Origin: Planctomyces sp.
GTDB taxonomy: Bacteria > Planctomycetota > Planctomycetia > Planctomycetales > Planctomycetaceae
Direction: 5' to 3'
Length of the DNA: 64,000 nucleotides
NCBI GenBank assembly: GCA_005798445.1
Contig: SYJG01000368.1
Span: forward strand, 1-64,000
Positions 11,301-20,377 of the stretch are shown here, piece after piece. The translations under genes were made by a program, and so were the position numbers. How positions within the stretch are numbered: the stretch's first letter is position 1; each line of letters opens with the position of its first letter. Under the pieces are notes generated by a model. The model made no database searches, was not told the DNA's origin, and saw nothing but the letters and a program-made list of their open reading frames with translations.

Positions 11301-12000
11301 GCAGACGATTCAAGCCAAGCGTGCCGGCATCTTTCAAATCGACTTGCGTCTGCGACCTCACGGGCAAGCCGGCAATTTGGCGGTGTCGCTCGACGAGTTC
11401 ACGCGATACTTCGCGGCGGACGGCGCGGCGTGGCCGTTCGAGCGGCAGTCACTCATCAAACTGCGTCCCATTGCGGGTGATGCCGCATTTGGCGAGACCG
11501 TGCTTCATCGACGCGATGAGTTGTTATTCGGTCCCGTCCGTTGGGAAGTCGCTCCCGTCCGAGCCATGCGCGAACGGCAAGCGCGGCAGCATGTCCAAGT
11601 CGGCACGTTCCACGCGAAGCTGAGCCCCGGCGCACTCGTCGACGTCGAATACCTGGTGCAGTTGCTGCAACTCACGCACGGAGAACGACAGCCGGGCGTG
11701 CGTCTCCCCGGCACCCTCGACGCACTTGCCGAGTTGTCGCAGAGAAACTTGATACCGAGCACCGCTACGGAATCGCTGCGTGCGGCGTACCTCTTCTTTC
11801 GTCGCCTGATCGACGCTCTGCGCATGGCTCGCGGCACCGCCGACGATCTGACAATGCCACCCGCAGACTCCGAAGATTTGGCTGGTCTCGCGCGCCGGCT
11901 GAATGTCACCTCCACAGACCTGATCCAACTTACCGAGCAACACGCCGCTGACGTTCGCGCGTGGGGCTGGTCGCTCGGCTGGCCGATCTCGCCTTCGTAG
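8365..12000 (+). CDS. glnE: [Glutamine synthetase] adenylyltransferase / bifunctional GlnE-like, with ACT-like insert
   Basis: Two copies of the GlnE nucleotidyltransferase signature (ALGKLGGEELNYSSDIDLVFV; ALGKLGGREIGFASDIELLFVF). Confidence 0.9.
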   Translation: MTLIPSHSTEPTFDDRLRLLFDEAEDADSERCLSWVSALLAESPSADASLVGLERLLRAVPDRRELFWQLLHSPRAIEVLLTIFAASPYLTDLLLCEPSLLSQLTQPQLLRELRSRPEFFDAAMLAVNEAASENERTIALRDFQHGELLRIGVCDFLGLFDLRSVTNQLSLLADATVQAALRVIGEREGVGSFIQAAVLPGDQPLDDDGGLKRNPDPVAYGFAVLALGKLGGEELNYSSDIDLVFVCDGDPAQFLELVQRLTKVLSDVTSHGILYRVDLRLRPWGNAGPLVASVETYLDYLRQQSQLWERQALLKARVIAGDFAVGQRFLEQARPLIFSASAEDVRRSVWQAKQRIEQDLKRKGKAAGEVKLGAGTIRDVEFVVQCLQLQHGGEVPQVRSINTLDGLVRLAEGGFLRADEYRELSSAYLLFRVIEHGLQLKHSRQTHWLPTDPVELELLARRLDFPSAEQLTTHFQQHRSAVRRIFEKYVGGANGSSPDATNNIPRHEVSSVRSVAEQLPRSQIWNRLSEDNPLIVDWRPASADRGEVTIAGFDQLGDLSMMCGLLFVYGFDIVEGDAFTEERTADSQSPLRFVNSFVVRRREVPGNPASVGWVESSSPTASAHGLVGLDDSTHPTNLHRELLELLNQARTGSRREAQARFAKRVSEALPTARPTGPVHSPVEIEFDNDSHPDMTLIRIASDDTSGFLYELTNSLALLGIDIRQMSIRTDGSRVRDTLLVTDDSGRKLLDEQRQQVLRTAVVLIQHFTDLLPQSPDAEAALLHFQELLERELLEADWLKRLTSLQRPEVLAALAKLLGVSDLLWEDFLRLQHANLFPVVTDIAGLRQDKPRALLAKELATELVSSQTFAECCERLNAFKDREMFRIDMRHVTGIVPDFIEFAGELTELAEAVIASACEIAEREVIARQRRPHTPPAYCVAALGKLGGREIGFASDIELLFVFDGPAPSDFCERLVELFQQTIQAKRAGIFQIDLRLRPHGQAGNLAVSLDEFTRYFAADGAAWPFERQSLIKLRPIAGDAAFGETVLHRRDELLFGPVRWEVAPVRAMRERQARQHVQVGTFHAKLSPGALVDVEYLVQLLQLTHGERQPGVRLPGTLDALAELSQRNLIPSTATESLRAAYLFFRRLIDALRMARGTADDLTMPPADSEDLAGLARRLNVTSTDLIQLTEQHAADVRAWGWSLGWPISPS
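10196..10271. repeat. Intragenic GTAGGGTGGGTCGAGTCATCGAGCCCCACC ... GGTGGGTCTCGATGACTCGACCCACCCTAC element in glnE
   Basis: Translated as VGWVESSSPTASAHGLVGLDDSTHPTN; same family as 2557-2642. Confidence 0.93.
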
Positions 12001-12076
12001 GTCAGGCTTTTCAGCCTGACCTGATCGAGGTTGAATGCCGATGACAATTTCGGTCAGCCTGGAAAGGCTGACCTAC
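11997..12076. repeat. BIME-like inverted repeat (GTAGGTCAGGCTTTTCAGCCTGACC ... GGTCAGCCTGGAAAGGCTGACCTAC)
   Basis: Two arms, each with its own hairpin; the GTAG foot supplies the TAG stop codon of glnE. Confidence 0.85.
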
Positions 12077-12510
12077 TTGGCTTGCTTCGTCGCGAACGAG
12101 ACTTGCCGAAAATGTGCCGACTGGCAGGCATCGTAGACGCGGATGACATCGCCCAGCGGGACGGGGCCATCGATATCAAGAATCACCGGAATCTCCGGTG
12201 TCGTCTCGGCAAGAGCCAGCAACGTCGTTCGCAGCGAGGGTTCGTCGGAGTACTCGCTATCGTTGAGTTCTACGACCGTGACATCGTCTGCTCGACGATG
12301 CAATCGCAACCAAACTTCGCCGAATGGCCGCTCGACGATGATCGGTGCAGCCGCCTCGACCGCTCCGGCCGCCAGCTCGGTCGGCAAGTGCGACTCCACC
12401 GTCTGACCGGCGGACGCGCATACGAAGAAGATCAATAACTGAAAGATGACGTCGATCATCGGCGTCATCGACGTGTTCTCAACTTCGTGGCGGTGAGTGG
12501 GGATTCGCAT
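12073..12510 (-). CDS. Biopolymer transporter ExbD/TolR family
   Basis: MTPMIDVIFQLLIFF motif. Confidence 0.85.
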   Translation of the reverse strand: MRIPTHRHEVENTSMTPMIDVIFQLLIFFVCASAGQTVESHLPTELAAGAVEAAAPIIVERPFGEVWLRLHRRADDVTVVELNDSEYSDEPSLRTTLLALAETTPEIPVILDIDGPVPLGDVIRVYDACQSAHFRQVSFATKQAK

Positions 12511-12530
12511 GACTGTGATTCAGGTTTTGG

Positions 12531-12599
12531 TGAGCGGGGCGGCGTCAGCCCCCCGGTCTGGGATCTAATCACCGGGGGGCTGATGCCGCCCCGCTCGCC
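12531..12599. repeat. Inverted repeat GAGCGGGGCGGCGTCAGCCCCCCGG ... CCGGGGGGCTGATGCCGCCCCGCTC
   Basis: Arms visible by eye; same family as 24961-25036. Confidence 0.85.
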
Positions 12600-12603
12600 T
12601 GGG

Positions 12604-13026
12604 TCATTCGTGGATCACTGCGAAGCCGAGCTTGCGGATGCCGAGCTTCGCGCAGGTCAGCATTAACGGTTCGATCTCGCTGTAGGGGATGCGAGCGTCG
12701 GCTCGCAGTCGGACTTCGATCTCGGCGGCCTTTTCCGGAGTTTGTGCCGCTGCGAGCAGTTGCTGTTCGATTGCCGCTCGCTCGGTCCGTTGATTGCCGA
12801 GCAGCCAGGCACGCTCGGCAGTGATCGTGATCACGAATCGGCGTGGTGAAGCGGGGGGCTGATCCTGAGCCATCGTGGCTTTGGGCAACGTGACCTTCTC
12901 GTTCGCGTCACTGCGGACGATGTACGTTGCGGCCAGGAAAAAAATGATTAGCTGAAATACGACGTCGATCAGTGGCGTGATGTCGAAGCTCAATCCCAGT
13001 TTTCGGCCGCGTGTTGGAATTCTCAT
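12604..13026 (-). CDS. Biopolymer transporter ExbD/TolR family (second copy)
   Basis: ITPLIDVVFQLIIFFLAATYIV; probable start 13026. Confidence 0.85.
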   Translation of the reverse strand: MRIPTRGRKLGLSFDITPLIDVVFQLIIFFLAATYIVRSDANEKVTLPKATMAQDQPPASPRRFVITITAERAWLLGNQRTERAAIEQQLLAAAQTPEKAAEIEVRLRADARIPYSEIEPLMLTCAKLGIRKLGFAVIHE

Positions 13027-13042
13027 GGTCTGTCCCACATCC

Positions 13043-13912
13043 TCACGCCGATTCTGGTTTTCGTTCGCTCTTCGCGATGACTTTCGCTTGCGAGGCGGCT
13101 GCCGCCGTGCCGGGATTCTCAAGCTGCATCTCAGTCGCAGGCTTTCCGCGAAGGCTGCTGCTCGCCTTTGCCCGTTCAGTGCGCGGTTCGGAGAGCGCGA
13201 TGCGTTTGTAATCGGCGAAGACCGCCTCGGCCGTCAGCGATCCGTCCGCGATCAACTGGTCAATGCGATTGCGAAAGTGAGCGAACGCTGCCAGCGCGGG
13301 GATCGCAACGCACAAGCCTTGTAACGTCGTGACGAGCGCCTTGTAGATGCCCGGTGCGAGTTCGGAGACCTGCGGGTTCGCCTTCTGCTCAAACTCCATG
13401 AAGGCGAGGATCATGCCCCAGACGGTGCCCAACAATCCGAGCATTGGCGCAATCGTGCCGATCACCGACAGGTACTCGATCTTGCGATACAGCCGCGCGG
13501 ATTGCTCAACCGCCGCGTCCTCGAGCGCCTTCTCCACAGACTGATAGCCGAGGTCCGTTTCCCGCAGACCCGCCGCCAGCACATAAGCCAAAAAGCTCGG
13601 ATGAAACTGACACTGCTGCCGAGCCTCCTCGAAATGCCGCAAGCCCAGATGATGATGAATCGAATCGGCCAGCCCCGGTGGGATCAGTGCGTTGTGTCTC
13701 AAACTGATGAGATGCTCGACGATCAGCGAGACCATCACAAAGCTCAGACCGGTGATGATGTAGCCGATCGTCCCCCCCGCCTCGAACAATTCGCCGAGGC
13801 TCATCATCTTGGGACCGATGGGAGCTGCCGGAGCTGGATCGGCCGCGTAGAGCGATTGACCGCCAAAGAGCAGTGCGAGTGCGAGCACGATTCCCAATCG
13901 TCGCCACGACAT
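13043..13912 (-). CDS. MotA/TolQ/ExbB proton channel family protein
   Basis: [18 protein letters not shown] motif, signal peptide; adjacent to two exbD genes. Confidence 0.88.
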   Translation of the reverse strand: MSWRRLGIVLALALLFGGQSLYAADPAPAAPIGPKMMSLGELFEAGGTIGYIITGLSFVMVSLIVEHLISLRHNALIPPGLADSIHHHLGLRHFEEARQQCQFHPSFLAYVLAAGLRETDLGYQSVEKALEDAAVEQSARLYRKIEYLSVIGTIAPMLGLLGTVWGMILAFMEFEQKANPQVSELAPGIYKALVTTLQGLCVAIPALAAFAHFRNRIDQLIADGSLTAEAVFADYKRIALSEPRTERAKASSSLRGKPATEMQLENPGTAAAASQAKVIAKSERKPESA

Positions 13913-14018
13913 GAACGACTCCATTCACGAATCTTGGATGACTGATATACGACTCAGTGGACTAAGTTCGGAGGGAGTGTAGCGTTCTCTGGGATGCAGG
14001 CGAGCGGCGGAAAATGAC

Positions 14019-14145
14019 AGGCGGAAAATGATTTCGAACAGAAAGATTTGGGACAGAAAGATGTAGTGACTCTCATCTTTATGTCCCCAATCTTTCTGTA
14101 TCAAGTGCGCTTTCCATCCAGATCTTTCCCTTTTCATTTTCCGCC
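14019..14145. repeat. Nested inverted repeat (GGCGGAAAATGA / TCATTTTCCGCC outside CAGAAAGATTTGGGACA / TGTCCCCAATCTTTCTG)
   Basis: Read directly from the intergenic sequence. Confidence 0.75.
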
Positions 14146-15540
14146 AGCCACCCCGCCTTCGAACTGCAATTTCAACATCGCCGCCTTCACCTCGTGCATC
14201 GCCAACTGATTGGTTTCGATCGCCTTTGACGAACACACAAAAACCGGAGCCTCGCGAGATTCCCAGCCCGGCGTCGGCAACCGACCATGACTGCCGCGGA
14301 CGATCGAAGCGTCGAGTCCGATCACATCCATGTAATACCGGAAGCCGAGCAACTTCTGTATCAGGCGTCTCGCGATCCGCAGCTTGGGCAATTTCAGTTG
14401 CGGATCGAGAAACAACTCAACCGGGTCATAGCCTGGCTTGCGATGGATATCGACCGTCCGCGCATAATCCGGAGCGAGTGCGTCATCGAGCCAGAAGTAA
14501 TAGGTAAACCAGGACTCCGGCGCGGCGATGACGACCAACTCGCCGGATCGTTCGTGGTCGATGCCGAACTCCGCTTGAGCCGCGCGATCGAGAACTCGTT
14601 CGATCCCTGGCGTTTTCTGCAGCAACTCCGCAACGGACGCGACATCTTCGGAGCGGCGCACATAGACGTGAGCGACTTGATGATCGGCAACGGCGAACGC
14701 TCGTGATGCGCCGGGATCGAGCGTTTCCCAACCGAGTTTCTCACGTCGCGCCACGAGATAACCATGCTCTCGCAGGACGCGGTTGATGTGAACCGGCTGG
14801 CTGACGGCGGTGATCGCGTACTCGGACAAGACCACGATGTCCGCTCCGCGATTTCGTGCCGCGTCAATGATCTTGCCCGCCTCCGCATCGACCGCGCGAA
14901 TGTCCTCGGCGATGCGCGGATCGTTCGGGCCGAGCCGTTGCAGGTTGTAGTCCAGGTGCGGCAAGTAGGCCAAAGTCAGCGACGGACTGTGCTCCTGCAT
15001 GACGGCCACCGTCGCGTCGGCGATCCAGCGAGTGCTGGTGATGTCCGCCGCCGGTCCCCAGAACTTGAATAGTGGGAAGACTCCGAGCCGCTCTTGCAGG
15101 CGATCCTTCAAGTCGGCTGGCTGGCTGTATGAGTCCATCACCTTGCGGCCGTCAGCCGGATAACTGGGCCGAGGCGTCACCGACCAATTCACGTCGGCAT
15201 ACATGTTGAACCACCAAAAGAGCTTCGCCACCGAATAACTCGGATCGCGTTTTCTCGCCGCGTCGTACAAGCGCTCGCCGCGCACGAGCTGATTCGACTG
15301 CCGCCAGAACAATACTTCGGAGATGTCTCGCCAGTACCAACCGTTCGCGACGATCCCATGCTCGCGCGGCAGCGAGCCGGTGAGCAACGTCGCCTGAGCC
15401 GAACAGGTCACGGCCGGCAGCACGGTCCCCATCGGGATCGCGAAGCCGTCAGCAGCCACTCGCGAGATGTTCGGCGTGTTCGGGCCGAGCATCTCGTGCG
15501 TGAGACCAACCACATTGATGAGGACTAGCGGACGAGGCAT
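14134..15540 (-). CDS. Alkaline phosphatase family / type I phosphodiesterase-nucleotide pyrophosphatase
   Basis: PRPLVLINVVGLTHEMLGPNTPNI, SAQATLLTG, DHQVAHVYV and GLDASIVRGSHGRLP motifs. Confidence 0.75.
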   Translation of the reverse strand: MPRPLVLINVVGLTHEMLGPNTPNISRVAADGFAIPMGTVLPAVTCSAQATLLTGSLPREHGIVANGWYWRDISEVLFWRQSNQLVRGERLYDAARKRDPSYSVAKLFWWFNMYADVNWSVTPRPSYPADGRKVMDSYSQPADLKDRLQERLGVFPLFKFWGPAADITSTRWIADATVAVMQEHSPSLTLAYLPHLDYNLQRLGPNDPRIAEDIRAVDAEAGKIIDAARNRGADIVVLSEYAITAVSQPVHINRVLREHGYLVARREKLGWETLDPGASRAFAVADHQVAHVYVRRSEDVASVAELLQKTPGIERVLDRAAQAEFGIDHERSGELVVIAAPESWFTYYFWLDDALAPDYARTVDIHRKPGYDPVELFLDPQLKLPKLRIARRLIQKLLGFRYYMDVIGLDASIVRGSHGRLPTPGWESREAPVFVCSSKAIETNQLAMHEVKAAMLKLQFEGGVAGGK

Positions 15541-15676
15541 GACGGAAAGCTGTCGGATTTCGCTTAGCGTTTCAATGTCCGGCCGAAAGCTGAGTGCCGA
15601 TGGCCGTTATCTCAGCCTGTGAACGAACAAAAGTGGGATAACCGCCATCGGCTGTCGGCTCACGGCGATCGGCCGG

Positions 15677-16552
15677 TCAAAACAACATGGCTTGAACCAA
15701 CGGTGTTCGCGAACGATCGCCGTTGTCCGGCAAGGACTCGCCGATGACAAACCACGGACTCGGCTCGTGCTGTTCGGCGGCGAAGACCTCTGCTGCTGAA
15801 CCGAATTGGGCCAACGTGGCACGAGCGGTCTCCGCAGCGAGTTCGCCGGAATTGCACTCTCGGCTGATGTGCAGCAGCACCAGTTGCCGGAGCTGATTCG
15901 TCGTCGATTCCTTGAGCACCTCGCCGACCAATTCGCAGGCTTGCTCGTTTGAAAGATGTCCTTCGTCGCCAAGGATGCGGCGAACGAGCCACGGTGGTCG
16001 CTGGCTTTGCCGCAGCAGTTCCGGATCGTGATTAAACTCCAGCGCCAACACTTCAACATCGGCTAGCCGTTCCAAGAGGCCGCGATCCCAGCATCCTAAA
16101 TCGGCGGCATAGGCGAAGGCCGATTGAGGCGACTCGAAACGAAACCCAAACGTCGCGCCGCCGTCGTGTCGCACTCGGAGCGGACGGCACTTCCAATTCT
16201 CCGAGATTGCGATCGAACGCTCACCGACAAACGGCCGGAACAATCGTGCTTGTTCGAGGTCACGAAAATCAGGACAGCCCAGCCGAAACGCTGGCGCATG
16301 ATCGCGATGGCAATACACCGGGACTCGCGACGTCCAACAACGACTTAACGACTTCGGTTTCCAGTGATCGCTATGCCGATGCGTCATCAACACGCCGCGA
16401 ATCTGTGACCAATCTGCATCGACGCTCGCCAGTCGCGCGTCGAGTTCTTTCGGCTCCAAGCCGAGGTCGATCAGCCAACGCACACCGTCGCATTCGACCA
16501 GCGCCGAGTTCCCCGCGCTGCCGCTAGCCAAGATCGTGAGACGTGCCGTCAT
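15677..16552 (-). CDS. MBL-fold metallo-hydrolase (YycJ/WalJ-like)
   Basis: ILASGSAGNSALVECDGVRWLIDLG and THRHSDH motifs. Confidence 0.85.
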   Translation of the reverse strand: MTARLTILASGSAGNSALVECDGVRWLIDLGLEPKELDARLASVDADWSQIRGVLMTHRHSDHWKPKSLSRCWTSRVPVYCHRDHAPAFRLGCPDFRDLEQARLFRPFVGERSIAISENWKCRPLRVRHDGGATFGFRFESPQSAFAYAADLGCWDRGLLERLADVEVLALEFNHDPELLRQSQRPPWLVRRILGDEGHLSNEQACELVGEVLKESTTNQLRQLVLLHISRECNSGELAAETARATLAQFGSAAEVFAAEQHEPSPWFVIGESLPDNGDRSRTPLVQAMLF

Positions 16553-16566
16553 TCAAAGCCTACCCT

Positions 16567-16641
16567 GTAGCCCGCCCCCTCGTGGGTCGGTCGGTTTTCC
16601 AAGCATGATCAAATCATTCAGGCCACAAGGGCCTGGGCTAC
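16567..16641. repeat. GTAG...CTAC two-armed element
   Basis: GTAGCCCGCCCCCTCGTGGG ... CCACAAGGGCCTGGGCTAC. Confidence 0.7.
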
Positions 16642-16645
16642 AGCA

Positions 16646-17419
16646 TTATCGCGCCGTCCAGCCGCCGTCGACGGTGACCAAGCTGCCGGTCATGTAGCTC
16701 GAGGCGTCGCTGGCCAGGAAGATCGCGGCCCCCTGGATTTCTTCCATGCGGCCCCAACGTTGAAAGGCGACCGCTCCGACGACGTTCTTCTTCGCGTCTT
16801 CGGTCTCTGCGATGGGGACGTTCATCGGCGTTAGGAACGGGCCGGGGCAGATTGCGTTGACAGTGATGTTCCACGGAGCGAGTTCCAGGCCCAGCGTCTT
16901 CGTCATCTGCACGACCGCTCCTTTGCTGGCGGCGTAAGGAGAGCGCAGAGCCAAGCCGACGAGGCCGATCGTGCTGGAGATGTTCACGATCTTGCCGTAC
17001 TTCCGCGACTTCATGTGCGGCACGACCGCCCGCATGCCGAGCCACACGCCGTCGGTGTTGATGCTGTTAACCTTTCGGAATTGCTCCAGCGTCAGCTCTT
17101 CGATCGGTCCGCGGATGTTGATCCCGGCGTTGTTCACCAGGATGTCGATCTGGCCGAACTCGGCGAGCGCCCGATCGACCATCGCTTTCGCGGATTCCTC
17201 GGACGAGGCATCCGCCGCGATGGCGACCGCCTTACGACCGTACTCGCGTTGGATTTGCTCGGCGACGGCCTGAGCTTCGTCGATGTTGCGGCTGGTCAGC
17301 AGCAAGTTCGCGCCGGCCGAGGCCAGCCCCTCGGCCATCGCTTGGCCCAATCCCTTAGAACCGCCCGTCACGATTGCGGTCTTGCCGGTCAGGTCGAATT
17401 GTTTGATGCCAGGAAGCAT
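16646..17419 (-). CDS. SDR family oxidoreductase
   Basis: TGGSKGLG; NNAG; YAASKGAV; probable start 17419. Confidence 0.88.
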   Translation of the reverse strand: MLPGIKQFDLTGKTAIVTGGSKGLGQAMAEGLASAGANLLLTSRNIDEAQAVAEQIQREYGRKAVAIAADASSEESAKAMVDRALAEFGQIDILVNNAGINIRGPIEELTLEQFRKVNSINTDGVWLGMRAVVPHMKSRKYGKIVNISSTIGLVGLALRSPYAASKGAVVQMTKTLGLELAPWNITVNAICPGPFLTPMNVPIAETEDAKKNVVGAVAFQRWGRMEEIQGAAIFLASDASSYMTGSLVTVDGGWTAR

Positions 17420-17497
17420 GAATGTGTCCTCGATGAAGTCGGTGAAAAGTTCGCCGCCAAATGCGGGCGGCATGCTAGGAGCGATGCGATGGATTTT

Positions 17498-17571
17498 GTA
17501 GGACGGGCACTCCTGCCCGTCGCGGCGTAAGCAGGATACAAAAAGAAGACGGGCAAGAGTGCCCGTCCTAC
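17498..17571. repeat. BIME-like inverted repeat GTAGGACGGGCACTCCTGCCCGTC ... GACGGGCAAGAGTGCCCGTCCTAC
   Basis: Each arm is a hairpin with a GTAG/CTAC foot. Confidence 0.88.
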
Positions 17572-17578
17572 GATTACA

Positions 17579-18328
17579 TTGCCCGTCATGCGGAACGCGG
17601 CGTTTGAATTCTTGCTGTTCGGGCTGAAGGAGGCGCGGGCCTGCATCTTCGCTGGAAGCTTTTTCGTGGTCTTGATTCTCTCGAACACGCTGCCGCTGGG
17701 GGCGCTGCCGAGGTACGACTTTATTCTGATCGCGGCCATCGTGCTGCAAGTCGCGCTGCTGGCGAGTCGCATCGAATCGCTGTCGGAAGCGTTCGTGCTG
17801 GGATTGTTCCACCTCATCGGATTGATGCTGGAACTGTTCAAGACGCATCCGGCGATCGGCTCATGGAGCTACCCGGAATTCGGCTATACGAAGCTGGGAA
17901 CCGTGCCGCTCTACAGCGGCTTTATGTACGCGGCGGTTGCCAGCTACTTGTGCCAAGCGTGGCGGATCTTCAATCTCGAATTGAAGCACTATCCGTCGTA
18001 TCGGTTGAGCATCCTGCTGTGTGCGGCGGTCTACGCTAACTTCTTCACGAACGCCTTTGTGCGCGACGTGCGTCTGGTGCTGATTCCGCTGGTCTTCGTG
18101 TTCTTCTGGCGAACGCAGGTCTATTTCACCGTTTGGAAAGCCCGCCGCCGAATGCCGCTGGTGCTGTCGTTCTTCCTGATTGGCTTCTTCATCTGGGTGG
18201 CCGAGAACATTGCCACGTTCTTCGGTGCGTGGGTCTATCCAGAGCAAACCGCTCGTTGGACCGCCGTCTCCATGCAGAAGTTGCTCGTGGTTTCTGCTGG
18301 TCATTATCAGCTTCGTGATCGTCGCTGA
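17579..18328 (+). CDS. DUF817 family integral membrane protein (apparent C-terminal frameshift)
   Basis: Hydrophobic protein with FLLFGLKEARACIFAG and WVAENIATFFGAWVYPEQ; the +1 frame after ~18277 reads SWFLLVIISFVIVADLKHWRERRS*. Confidence 0.75.
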   Translation: MPVMRNAAFEFLLFGLKEARACIFAGSFFVVLILSNTLPLGALPRYDFILIAAIVLQVALLASRIESLSEAFVLGLFHLIGLMLELFKTHPAIGSWSYPEFGYTKLGTVPLYSGFMYAAVASYLCQAWRIFNLELKHYPSYRLSILLCAAVYANFFTNAFVRDVRLVLIPLVFVFFWRTQVYFTVWKARRRMPLVLSFFLIGFFIWVAENIATFFGAWVYPEQTARWTAVSMQKLLVVSAGHYQLRDRR

Positions 18329-18350
18329 TCTGAAGCACTGGCGCGAACGG

Positions 18351-18420
18351 CGCTCGTAGTGACCCGATTCATCGGGTCGAGAGATTTCGAGCGACCGCAT
18401 AATTGCGGTCACTACGAGCG
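18351..18420. repeat. BIME-like inverted repeat CGCTCGTAGTGACCCGATTCATCGGGTC ... GACCGCATAATTGCGGTCACTACGAGCG
   Basis: GTAG/CTAC feet, with a hairpin in each arm. Confidence 0.85.
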
Positions 18421-18421
18421 T

Positions 18422-19210
18422 TCAAATCGTCATCGACAGGAAGCCGCCGTCGACGACGATGTTCTCGCCGGTCAGGAAGCTGCCGGCTTTCGGCGAAGCT
18501 ATCAGCAGGATCGCTCCGGCCAATTCGTCGGGATTGCCGAAGCGGTTCATCGGCGTGTGCCGCATAATGTTCTCGACGCGGTCGGGAGTGAGCACTTTGC
18601 GGTTCTGCTCGGCGGGGAAAAAGCCCGGCGAGAGGGCGTTGACGCGAATGCCTTTTGTGGCCCACTCGCGAGCCAGATTCAGCGTCAGATTGAGCACCGC
18701 CGCCTTCGACGCCGAGTAGGTAAAAACTCGCGACAGCGGAATCACCGAACTGAGCGATGCGATGTTGATGATCGAACCAGTCCGCCCCTTGTCGAGCAGA
18801 AACTTGCCGAAAACCTGACACGCCAGTCGCAACGCTCGGACATTGATGTTGAAGATGCGGTCCCACTCCTCATCGGTGATTTCGAGGAACGGCGTCGGCG
18901 AGTTCGTTCCGGCCCCATTGATCAGCACGTCGCAGTTGCGGCCGTTCGTATCGAGATGCGCGACGATTGCTTCCAAGTCGGCGCGGCTGGTCGAGTCGGC
19001 TCGAAAGAACTCCGCACTGCCACCAGCTTGCTGGATGGTGGCGACACGCGCGTTGCCATCCACTTCATCGCGACCGACGACCAGGACGTGTGCTCCGGCT
19101 CCGGCGAGGGCATCGCAAAATGCGCCGCCCAATGTACCCGTGCCGCCGATAACCACGGCGGTCAGTCCGTCGAGGCCGAAGAGTGACTGCAAATAGATCG
19201 AGGAGGACAT
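18422..19210 (-). CDS. SDR family oxidoreductase
   Basis: IGGTGTLGGAF; YSASKAAVLNLT; VDGGF. Confidence 0.85.
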   Translation of the reverse strand: MSSSIYLQSLFGLDGLTAVVIGGTGTLGGAFCDALAGAGAHVLVVGRDEVDGNARVATIQQAGGSAEFFRADSTSRADLEAIVAHLDTNGRNCDVLINGAGTNSPTPFLEITDEEWDRIFNINVRALRLACQVFGKFLLDKGRTGSIINIASLSSVIPLSRVFTYSASKAAVLNLTLNLAREWATKGIRVNALSPGFFPAEQNRKVLTPDRVENIMRHTPMNRFGNPDELAGAILLIASPKAGSFLTGENIVVDGGFLSMTI

Positions 19211-19238
19211 GACTTACTTCTCCAGTTCAAAAACTCTA

Positions 19239-19304
19239 ATCAGCCGCAGGACGCTAGCCCCAGTGATTTTCAAGACGAACCGGGGCTAGCGCCCTGCGGC
19301 TGAT
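19239..19304. repeat. Inverted repeat ATCAGCCGCAGGACGCTAGCCCC ... GGGGCTAGCGCCCTGCGGCTGAT
   Basis: Arms near-perfectly complementary. Confidence 0.8.
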
Positions 19305-19336
19305 TTGTTGGCGACCAATTCTCTATTCGTGACACC

Positions 19337-20173
<837 letters not shown>

Positions 20174-20377
20174 GAGCAGTTCGTGGGTTAAGGGTTTTGA
20201 GGCAGTGCAAATCGGAGAATAGGCCGCAGAGAAACCGGTCGCAACCGCTCGGACTTAACTGGACGATGCGAGATTTGATTCGGATTTGCACCATTCGCGG
20301 CAACGGGCTTGCGGAGCGACGGAAGTCTGCTCAACCTTCAGCCGTCCACTCTTCACTGCCCGCCACCGACTCGCCGC

